A DNA stretch of 6,106 bases from Candidatus Poseidoniales archaeon (GTDB lineage Archaea > Thermoplasmatota > Poseidoniia > Poseidoniales > Poseidoniaceae). The DNA is taken from contig JAAXIR010000069.1 of assembly GCA_012270265.1 (NCBI GenBank), positions 1 through 6,106 on the forward strand, given 5' to 3'. Positions 1-5,321 of the stretch are shown here, one piece after another. Numbering within the stretch: position 1 is the first letter of the stretch; each line of letters starts with the position of its first letter. The notes below the pieces were generated by a model, which was not told the DNA's origin, ran no database searches, and saw only the letters and a program-made list of their open reading frames with translations. The position numbers were made by a program, and so were the translations under genes.

Positions 1-1
1 A

Positions 2-265
2 GCCGGTTTACAGAACCAGTCAACATCTGGTTGGTTGCTCCATATTCCTGATCAGACAACTTCGATGAATTCAGAAACCGTTAATCAAGAAGCCAACGAA
101 CTTCTCAATGGGCTCGGCCTTTCCAAAACCTCAGAATCCTTAGAAATCAATCTCGATGGAGCGAAGAACCTCGGAATTTCGCTCGATGAAACCATCGATG
201 CAAGCCGTATTGAAGCATCGTTGATTGGTCACATCCTCCTAGCGGATGTGAGCAGTTCGCAGTAA
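2..265 (+). CDS. 3' end of an unrecognised protein (5' partial)
   Basis: The frame is open from the left edge to a TAA at 263-265, giving about 87 residues with no upstream stop, so this is the C-terminal end of a gene that begins outside the window. A TTG at 35 or ATG at 65 could serve as a start, but neither has a promoter or ribosome site, and the open frame upstream argues for truncation. The visible part starts with Gln/Ser/Thr-rich residues and a short hydrophobic stretch (GWLLHIP). An acidic, mostly helical tail follows, containing LLNGLGLSKTSESLEI and ending in LIGHILLADVSSSQ. There are no cysteines and no catalytic motif. I do not recognise the family. It converges tail-to-tail with the regulator on the other strand, with one base between the stop codons. 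Confidence 0.6.
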   Translation, partial: AGLQNQSTSGWLLHIPDQTTSMNSETVNQEANELLNGLGLSKTSESLEINLDGAKNLGISLDETIDASRIEASLIGHILLADVSSSQ

Positions 266-266
266 A

Positions 267-602
267 TCAAGCCGAATCCCTTCGCTTGACCCAATCATAG
301 AACGCATGCATGATTGGACTCAGTTGTTTTCCATATTCAGAAATTGCATATTCATGCGTCTTCGATTCTTCGCTCGTCTTAGTGCGTTCAACCAGGTCAA
401 ACTCAATCAGTTCACCAAGCCGGCGAGATACCGTCGTTGACGATGCATCAACTCGATCTTTGATTTCAGAGAAGCGCAGAGCCCGGTTTTTTTGGTCAAG
501 AATCATCAAAATGTGCAACGATTTTGACTTTGTCAATTGCTCAAGAAGCGCATCGACACGCCCGTAAAGCGGGTCGCAATTTGGATTGGGTTCTCCGCTC
601 AC
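267..602 (-). CDS. HxlR-type winged-helix transcriptional regulator
   Basis: This is a 111-residue DNA-binding protein with the layout of HxlR/MarR-like winged-helix regulators. It has an N-terminal segment with one cysteine (C9, before DPLYGRVDALLEQL), helix 2 ending in LHILMILDQKNRALRFSEIKD (split near residues 29-49, with the family-typical RFSEI at 43-47), and a recognition helix at about 54-67 (SSTTVSRRLGELIE). A beta-wing follows at about 69-88 (DLVERTK to HEYAIS) and then a C-terminal helix (YGKQLSPIMHAFYDWVKR) that in the family forms the dimer interface. The length is typical. The start is GTG at 602; the only internal Met is deep in helix 2. In bacterial relatives such as YodB a single N-terminal Cys senses oxidants or electrophiles. 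C9 is in a similar place, but sensing here is inference. It is divergent from the large surface-protein gene and may regulate it and itself. Confidence 0.85.
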   Translation of the reverse strand: MSGEPNPNCDPLYGRVDALLEQLTKSKSLHILMILDQKNRALRFSEIKDRVDASSTTVSRRLGELIEFDLVERTKTSEESKTHEYAISEYGKQLSPIMHAFYDWVKRRDSA

Positions 603-625
603 AGTGGATATATTGCATAGGACGT

Positions 626-638
626 TCTTAATTGAAAG
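626..638 (-). promoter_or_regulatory. Possible TATA box for the HxlR-type regulator
   Basis: Read on the minus strand this is CTTTCAATTAAGA. The AT-rich core (CAATTAAG) is centred about 29 nt upstream of the GTG at 602. Archaeal TATA boxes sit about 25 nt before the transcription start, so transcription would begin almost at the start codon, giving a leaderless or nearly leaderless message. No Shine-Dalgarno sequence is visible. The match to a TATA consensus is only moderate. Confidence 0.35.
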
Positions 639-698
639 GTTACAGTCTTGATACCAAGGGTAACAACGCTGTAACAGATTGTTTATGACAGGCGTTGT
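639..698. promoter_or_regulatory. Interleaved inverted and direct repeats, candidate operator
   Basis: Two perfect 7-bp inverted repeats overlap in the divergent intergenic region. GTTACAG (639-645) pairs with CTGTAAC (669-675) across 23 nt, and ACAACGC (663-669) pairs with GCGTTGT (692-698) across 22 nt. GTAACA is also directly repeated at 660-665 and 671-676, 11 bp apart, which is one helical turn. The first arm lies just upstream of the minus-strand TATA candidate, the GTAACA pair lies just upstream of the plus-strand one, and the second inverted repeat brackets that box. Dimeric winged-helix regulators bind such symmetric sites, so this is a reasonable operator for the neighbouring HxlR-type protein. 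Short repeats like these can also arise by chance. Confidence 0.35.
681..688 (+). promoter_or_regulatory. Possible TATA box for the surface-protein gene
   Basis: GTTTATGA is centred about 26 nt upstream of the ATG at 711. That is the standard archaeal TATA-to-start-site distance, so the transcript would start at or next to the start codon (leaderless). The 20 nt before the ATG contain no good Shine-Dalgarno sequence, which agrees. Confidence 0.4.
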
Positions 699-710
699 GA
701 TGTTCCTTAC

Positions 711-3700
711 ATGCGAACATGGTTGGTCGTTTTTGTCCTGCTTTCCGTTTTTTCGTCTCCGTTGTTGACGACTGAACCTACCTCATTGCCTTCAACTCAA
801 GAACCACAACTTTCCGAATCCACTGTGATTTCTGTCAGTCCAAACTCTGGTTGGACCACAGGTGGTGAAACGATTACAATCACTGGCTCAGGATTCTCCA
901 GCCTTGCCTACAACAACGTCACGACCGATGGCCAGACCCATTCTTGGACCGTTTCGACTGTCGACTATGTCCAAGGAGGTTATGGTGACCAAGCCATTGC
1001 AGTAACCTCAAACGGTGACATTCACATTGTCTACTACAACTACGACACACATCAACTCAAACACGCTGTTTACGATGGAACATCTTGGTCTCGATCTGTC
1101 ATTGTTTCAAATTCAGGAAGCATGGATTATCGAGATGTTGAGATGGTCGTTGACAGCAACGACCACCTTCACGTATCGCATTGGGTGACTGGAGACTACC
1201 TCCATTATCGCTACTTCAACGGCACTGATTGGTCAATTCCATACACAACGAGCAATGTCGATTCTTACGGAACTGGCATTGCAGTGAATTCACAAAACCG
1301 AGCACACATCGTGTTCTCAAGTCCTGCTTATGTTTGTGGAGGACTTCACATGGCCTACGATGACGGAAGTGGCTGGAGCAAAATAGGGCTCGATACATCA
1401 ACAGATTTGATCGGTTGCTATCCTTCAATTGACATCGATGACAACGATGCCGTCCATGTATCTTACCGCGACCATCGAAACAGCCGTTTCAACTACATCA
1501 CAAACGAAAGTGGGCCCTGGGATAAATACCAACACTCGAATACAAACTCTCCGGGATATTACACCCAAACAAAAGTCAAGTCGGATGGGGACATATTCAT
1601 CATACAAAAGAACGCTAATGGCCTACGCTACGCTGAGGGATATCCAGGAACACTTTGGAGCCAGGGCGGCATCACTGGCGACTCGGGTGACGACACCTCG
1701 TTGTACCTCGATGCACTTGACCGCCCACATGTACTCCATTGGAAGTCAAGTACAGACGACCTTCTGTATTCCACACGAAGTGCTTCTGGTTCATGGTCAA
1801 GCATGACCGTCGACGGAACAGGAGGACTTGATGTCGGTCGTTCAAATGCATTGGTGGTCGATGACAATCACCAACTCCATGCAGCCTATGCAGATTATGA
1901 CAACAAGAATTTGCGATATGCTACAATGTCTGCAGGACTTGTCGAGACGAGTGAAGTCAGCATTCAGTTTGGCCAATATGGTAACGTAACTGCAACAGTG
2001 ATCGATGATTCAACCATTCAGGTAACTGCACCAGCTGCAGGGAGTACCTACGAGACCGTCGATCTCACTCTCTGGGGCGACAACGGAGCTATGCTTGACC
2101 TCAATGTATCATATCTCTACATCGCTCAGGACGACATCGATATGGACGGCGTTCTGAATGTTGACGATGATTGCGATGATGTTGCAGGAACATCAACCAT
2201 TGACTCGTTGGGTTGCCCTGATCAAGACGGAGATGGGTACAGCGACACGGGTGATGCCTTTCCATCCGATGCTGGAGAATGGAACGATACAGACGGTGAT
2301 GGCGTAGGCGACAATGGCGATGCATTCCCACTCGATGCAACGGAAACACTCGATACCGATGGTGATGGAGTCGGGAACAACGCTGACGATTTCCCACTCG
2401 ATCCGAATGAGGATACAGATTCTGACGGTGACGGCGTCGGTGACAATGCAGATGTCTTCCCGAATGACCCGAATGAAACCATGGATTCGGACAACGATGG
2501 TGTTGGCGATAATGCCGATATGTTCCCTAACAACGCCTTCGAGTACATCGATAGCGACGGCGATGGTGCTGGTGATAACGCCGATATGTTCCCATTTGAC
2601 GCCAACGAAACCATGGATTCCGATGGCGATGGGGTTGGTGATAATGACGATGCATTCCCAATCTATGCAACAGAAACAAAAGATTCCGATAACGATGGAA
2701 TTGGAGATAATTCTGACAGCCATCCATTCATCAACAATTTCATCGATAGCGACAACGATGGTGTTGTCGATCTCATGGATGAGTTCCCGATGGATGCCAC
2801 ACAATGGTTGGATGCGGATGGTGACGGCTACGGAGACAACACGTCTGGTAACAACCCAGATCTCTTCCCAACGGTTTCATCGCAATGGAGTGATATCGAC
2901 GGCGATGGATATGGAGACAACTGGGGCAACGCGTCTTGGGATGATGAACGAACTGCGTCTGGAATTGGCCAATTTGTCGCTGGAGCAGTCATGTCGGACT
3001 ACTGTCCACAAATAAGCGGTAAATCCACCATGATGGGTTACTTTGGATGCCCAGATTCTGATGGGGATGGAATTGCCAACATCTTCGACCTCATCGAACT
3101 TCCAGTCGACTTCGATGGCGACGGTATGCCTGCCGAATTCGACAACTGTCCCAACACACCATTTGGCACGTTGGGGGATGTCTTCGGATGCACGTTCAGC
3201 CTAACCGGTACAGGTGGCGATGGTGTCAGTTCTGAAGAGGACGGTTTCTTCTCAGGAGAGATGGTTCAAACGGTCGGAATCGGAGCGATTCTACTTGCAA
3301 TCTTTTCACTTCTACAAACAAATGCAGCGGCTGCCATCCTTCCAGATGCCTTCCGTTGGGTGCAAGTCTTCCGTAACAACAACAACCTCTCCCGTGAGGA
3401 AGAAAACGAGTTGACGTATCTGCAGTCCTTGGTTCAAACATATTATGCTGAACCTGAGACACTTCGTGAAGAGGTTCGCAAACTCAAGGCAGATCTCACT
3501 GCTCGTTTCATGAACAACGAGATCAAGAAGGAAACCCGAGAAAAGCTGCTTGTTGTCATCGATGAACTCATCGCCGCAGATGCAAGTGAACTGCAATTCA
3601 TCGCACAAAGCGATGGTTATTTTGGCCTTTCAAACACAACGAGTGTTGACGAGCGATTCGACATCCTCGATGAAGAGGTGGCTATGCGCGATACTACAGC

Positions 3701-3767
3701 AGGCACACCAGCTGCTGCAATGCGTGTAGAAGTAAACCCTGAGGAAAATCACTCGTACCTCGAGTAA
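711..3767 (+). CDS. Large membrane-anchored surface protein: split IPT/TIG, 7-bladed propeller, Asp-repeat array, cytoplasmic tail
   Basis: The 1018-residue product opens with a signal peptide (about 1-20, MRTWLVVFVLLSVFSS). Residues 38-66 are the first half of an IPT/TIG immunoglobulin-like domain (SPNSGWTTGGETITITGSGF). Residues 72-412 form seven propeller blades. Residues 414-471 look like the second half of the same IPT domain (VSIQFG, then ATVIDDSTIQVTAPA). Residues 477-747 are Asp-rich DxDxDG loops, mostly at a 22-residue period, followed by TSP3-like loops to about 827. Cysteines pair as C488/C502, C765/C780 and C813/C827. One transmembrane helix lies at about 855-876 (VGIGAILLAIFSLL), with basic residues after it (FRWVQVFR), so the charged helical tail (880-1018) should be cytoplasmic. 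Inferred role: calcium-stabilised surface adhesin, binding protein or sensor; the ligand is unknown. The ATG start is supported by the signal peptide directly behind it and the TATA-like box 26 nt upstream. The overall family is not one I can name. Confidence 0.9.
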   Translation: MRTWLVVFVLLSVFSSPLLTTEPTSLPSTQEPQLSESTVISVSPNSGWTTGGETITITGSGFSSLAYNNVTTDGQTHSWTVSTVDYVQGGYGDQAIAVTSNGDIHIVYYNYDTHQLKHAVYDGTSWSRSVIVSNSGSMDYRDVEMVVDSNDHLHVSHWVTGDYLHYRYFNGTDWSIPYTTSNVDSYGTGIAVNSQNRAHIVFSSPAYVCGGLHMAYDDGSGWSKIGLDTSTDLIGCYPSIDIDDNDAVHVSYRDHRNSRFNYITNESGPWDKYQHSNTNSPGYYTQTKVKSDGDIFIIQKNANGLRYAEGYPGTLWSQGGITGDSGDDTSLYLDALDRPHVLHWKSSTDDLLYSTRSASGSWSSMTVDGTGGLDVGRSNALVVDDNHQLHAAYADYDNKNLRYATMSAGLVETSEVSIQFGQYGNVTATVIDDSTIQVTAPAAGSTYETVDLTLWGDNGAMLDLNVSYLYIAQDDIDMDGVLNVDDDCDDVAGTSTIDSLGCPDQDGDGYSDTGDAFPSDAGEWNDTDGDGVGDNGDAFPLDATETLDTDGDGVGNNADDFPLDPNEDTDSDGDGVGDNADVFPNDPNETMDSDNDGVGDNADMFPNNAFEYIDSDGDGAGDNADMFPFDANETMDSDGDGVGDNDDAFPIYATETKDSDNDGIGDNSDSHPFINNFIDSDNDGVVDLMDEFPMDATQWLDADGDGYGDNTSGNNPDLFPTVSSQWSDIDGDGYGDNWGNASWDDERTASGIGQFVAGAVMSDYCPQISGKSTMMGYFGCPDSDGDGIANIFDLIELPVDFDGDGMPAEFDNCPNTPFGTLGDVFGCTFSLTGTGGDGVSSEEDGFFSGEMVQTVGIGAILLAIFSLLQTNAAAAILPDAFRWVQVFRNNNNLSREEENELTYLQSLVQTYYAEPETLREEVRKLKADLTARFMNNEIKKETREKLLVVIDELIAADASELQFIAQSDGYFGLSNTTSVDERFDILDEEVAMRDTTAGTPAAAMRVEVNPEENHSYLE
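924..1946 (+). repeat. Seven-bladed beta-propeller repeats (protein level)
   Basis: This stretch encodes residues 72-412 of the surface protein. A degenerate unit of about 48 residues recurs, with a core strand of the form 'hydrophobic-V-D-x-x-x-x-(I/L/V)-H-(V/I)-x-(Y/W)' and an outer 'G-x-x-W' strand. The core His is at 105, 154, 199, 249, 340 and 390, with Phe at 296 in blade 5. The outer Trp is at 79, 126, 174, 222, 270, 316 and 362. There are seven core strands and seven Trp strands, but the last core (H390) has no following Trp and the first Trp (W79) has no preceding core. That is the classic 'Velcro' closure, with the N-terminal strand completing the last blade. The blade style resembles sialidase/BNR-like propellers, but I see no catalytic set. 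Confidence 0.7.
2220..2951 (+). repeat. Tandem 66-bp (22-residue) Asp/Gly repeat array
   Basis: Eleven DxDxDGxxD-type loops begin at residues 504, 526, 548, 570, 592, 614, 636, 658, 679, 701 and 728 of the surface protein. Spacing is 22 residues, except one 21-residue and one 27-residue step near the end. The consensus unit is DSDGDGVGDNADxFPxDxxE followed by two or three more residues. The Asp ladder matches calcium-binding EF-hand-like or thrombospondin type 3 loops, so the array is probably a rigid, calcium-stabilised stalk. DNA identity between units is lower than protein identity, with many synonymous changes, so the copies are not very recent duplicates. The 8th unit (DSDNDGVVD) and the 11th are the most divergent. 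Confidence 0.85.
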
Positions 3768-3785
3768 CCTAAATGAGGCGGCTCC

Positions 3786-3790
3786 TTTTT
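3786..3790 (+). terminator. Short T-tract, possible archaeal terminator
   Basis: Five T residues occur 19 nt after the surface-protein stop codon, preceded by GC-rich GAGGCGGCTCC with at most a 3-bp stem. Archaeal termination needs mainly a U-tract, so this could end the transcript, but five T's is weak. The rest of the 111-bp gap (3768-3878) shows no gene or RNA structure that I can support. Confidence 0.25.
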
Positions 3791-3878
3791 CATTCGAAAT
3801 TCACAGGACAACGATTGGACCAAATGGGAACAGTAAGCAAGGCAAAGACTTCAAACACCACCCAGTCTAAGGCCAATC

Positions 3879-4694
3879 ATGGTCATCCAATCTCAGAATG
3901 CACCGGACCACGGTCGGTCGACCAAATATCTCGACCGAACTCGAATGAACAATGCCCTTGAGCAAGCAATGGATTTCGGGGCAACGTACGCAGCGATTCG
4001 TCTGATGGCCGAGCCCACATCGTCTGTTCGACTGAAAGACGGTCAACTGGAGCATGCGATGCCGGGGCAAGAAATCGGAGCCACACTCCGCATTCTAGCT
4101 GATGGGGCGTGGGGCGTTCATTCCACAACCGATATCTCCAACATACCAAACGAAATTGAATCGACAGTCAAACTTGCACGAGCAGTTGCTGCTCGACGAC
4201 CAAGCGGTTCAAAACCGATTCAACTCGCCGAGATTCCAGTTCTTCAGGACGAGATTCACTGGCGACCAAAGAAGGACGTCCGCAACACAGACCTTCAAAC
4301 AAAATTGGACATGCTGCAAAGCATTCATTCATCCGCAAACGACGATGATCGCATTATCTCCGTCGCATGTGGCTGGTCCGATGAGCACCTCCACACTGAA
4401 CTCCTCACAACAGAAGGTATGGATCGTACGTGGTCCTTCCAACGTTCGATGGTCAATGGAATGGTTACAGCACGAGATGGAGGAGATCCTGTTTCCTATA
4501 GAATGCGCCATGGAGGAGAAGGTGGGCTCGAATTAATCGAAGCCTGCGATCTCGGTGGCCTTGGCGAACACGCTCGAATCTCCGCACTTCGATTGCTGAA
4601 AGCAGAGCGTGCTCCGAGCGGAAAACTTCCACTCATTGCAGACCGTGATTTAACTGGCGTCTACATCCACGAAGCACTTGGTCATCCATGTTAA
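3879..4694 (+). CDS. tldD: TldD metallopeptidase, N-terminal part, ended by a premature TAA
   Basis: This is the N-terminal 271 residues of TldD, the zinc-bearing subunit of the TldD/TldE heterodimeric peptidase, which in bacteria trims unfolded peptides such as microcin B17 precursor and CcdA. Visible hallmarks are the first helix and strand (MNNALEQAMDFGATYAAIRL, residues 23-42), VRLKDGQLEH (50-59), and IGATLRILADGAWGVHSTTD (66-85). The HExxxH zinc motif HEALGH is at 264-269. The family continues with an acidic EAD motif two residues later; here the E codon is TAA. The same frame then continues with A-D-S and the rest of TldD to 5318, so this is one gene with a nonsense codon (about 479 residues if read through, normal for the family). 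ATG 3945 (M23) is an alternative start that fits the family's first helix. No clear ribosome site marks either. Alone, this fragment lacks the C-terminal zinc-ligand Cys and should be inactive. Confidence 0.85.
   Translation: MVIQSQNAPDHGRSTKYLDRTRMNNALEQAMDFGATYAAIRLMAEPTSSVRLKDGQLEHAMPGQEIGATLRILADGAWGVHSTTDISNIPNEIESTVKLARAVAARRPSGSKPIQLAEIPVLQDEIHWRPKKDVRNTDLQTKLDMLQSIHSSANDDDRIISVACGWSDEHLHTELLTTEGMDRTWSFQRSMVNGMVTARDGGDPVSYRMRHGGEGGLELIEACDLGGLGEHARISALRLLKAERAPSGKLPLIADRDLTGVYIHEALGHPC
3914..3938 (+). promoter_or_regulatory. 8-bp inverted repeat before the alternative tldD start
   Basis: TCGGTCGA (3914-3921) is the exact reverse complement of TCGACCGA (3931-3938), with a 9-nt AT-rich loop (CCAAATATC). 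The second arm ends 6 nt before ATG 3945. If tldD starts at 3945, this is a hairpin or operator overlapping an AT-rich promoter-like core. If it starts at 3879, it lies inside codons 12-20 and is probably incidental. Confidence 0.3.
4692..4694 (+). other. tldD: In-frame nonsense codon in tldD (expected GAA, found TAA)
   Basis: Reading frame continuity is perfect on both sides: ...HEALGHPC, stop, ADSLAAGDSCGFGKLGQ.... The family motif is HEAxGHxxEAD, so the stop sits exactly on the conserved Glu. A single G-to-T change (GAA to TAA) explains it. No frame change is needed, so it is not an indel. TAA is not known to me as a recoded sense codon in archaea (pyrrolysine uses TAG), so mutation or sequencing/assembly error is the leading explanation. 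Confidence 0.85.
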
Positions 4695-4703
4695 GCAGAC
4701 AGT

Positions 4704-5318
4704 TTGGCTGCTGGTGATTCGTGCGGTTTTGGGAAACTTGGTCAGAAAATTGGTAACGAGATTGTCACTGTTGTCGACGATCCAACCATGCGAGGGGGTT
4801 ATGGTGCCTATCCAATCGATGACGAAGGTCTGGACGTACGTGAGAAGACACTCATCAAGAATGGCATCCTTACCGATTACCTCAACCATCGAGAAACAGC
4901 CCACCACTTTGGCATTGAACCAAACGCTGGTGCACGTGCTCAAGACGGATTGCATCATCCACTCGTTCGCATGTCGAACACGATGATCATGTGTGGCTCT
5001 TACACCGATATCGATGAACTTGCAGAAGACATCCAGTACGGTGTTTACGCATGTGGTTCACGTGGCGGACAGGTCGATACGGGCCGAGGTTCGTTCCAAT
5101 TCGCAGCGCAGGAAGCTTATCTCATTGAAAATGGAGAGATTACAACACCGCTTCGTGACGTAAGTGTGAGTGGCCTGACACTCCAAATTCTCAACGATGT
5201 AGACGGATTGACCAAGGATGCCAAACTTGCAAGCCCTGGTTTCTGCGGCAAAGGACAAACCGTACCAGTCGGTGATGGTGGCCCAATCATGCGCATCCGA
5301 GAAGCCTTGGTGGGATGA
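4704..5318 (+). CDS. tldD: TldD metallopeptidase, C-terminal part, downstream of the premature stop
   Basis: This is the C-terminal part of TldD, in the same frame as the upstream fragment (the continuation begins at 4695; TTG 4704 is only the first possible re-start). Conserved pieces in order are FGKLGQKIGNE, the GAYPIDDEG loop, GILTDYLNHRETA, NAGARAQDGLHHPLVRMSNT, and SRGGQVDTGRGSFQFAAQEAYLIENG. The terminal SPGFCGKGQTVPVGDGGP holds the Cys (C181 of this piece, about 456 of the full protein) that completes the zinc site with the two His of HEALGH. No further stops or frameshifts are present, so decay, if real, is recent. No Shine-Dalgarno sequence precedes the TTG, so independent translation is doubtful. 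The next in-frame ATG (4788) would lose more of the fold. The stop lies 3 nt before the tldE start. Confidence 0.8.
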   Translation: MAAGDSCGFGKLGQKIGNEIVTVVDDPTMRGGYGAYPIDDEGLDVREKTLIKNGILTDYLNHRETAHHFGIEPNAGARAQDGLHHPLVRMSNTMIMCGSYTDIDELAEDIQYGVYACGSRGGQVDTGRGSFQFAAQEAYLIENGEITTPLRDVSVSGLTLQILNDVDGLTKDAKLASPGFCGKGQTVPVGDGGPIMRIREALVG

Positions 5319-5321
5319 ATC

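Noticed and set aside
310..567. 85-residue plus-strand open frame opposite the HxlR-type regulator
   Set aside because: Ser/Arg-rich mirror of a gene whose minus-strand product has a clear winged-helix pattern.
2193..2804. 203-residue open frame on the minus strand, and a second of 130 residues (2222-2614)
   Set aside because: Both lie opposite the Asp/Gly repeat array. The GAT/GAC/GGT-rich repeat has few stop triplets in any frame, and the predicted proteins are low-complexity echoes of the 66-bp period with no promoter.
2314..3015. 233-residue plus-strand open frame in another frame of the surface-protein gene
   Set aside because: It is rich in Met/Thr/Ile/Ser simply from frame-shifted reading of GATGGTGATGG-type repeats and lies wholly within a well-supported gene.
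3773..3961. 62-residue plus-strand open frame across the gap before tldD
   Set aside because: It has no ribosome site or promoter, starts 6 nt after the previous stop, overlaps tldD codons, and its sequence has no domain or membrane features. A genuine small protein cannot be fully excluded.
4692..4703. Selenocysteine or pyrrolysine recoding at the tldD stop
   Set aside because: Those systems use TGA and TAG, not TAA. The family residue here is Glu, and I see no recoding hairpin directly after it.
4650..4720. Frameshift as the cause of the tldD interruption
   Set aside because: The conserved TldD sequence on both sides of the stop is in the same frame, so an indel is not needed; only the TAA codon itself breaks the gene.
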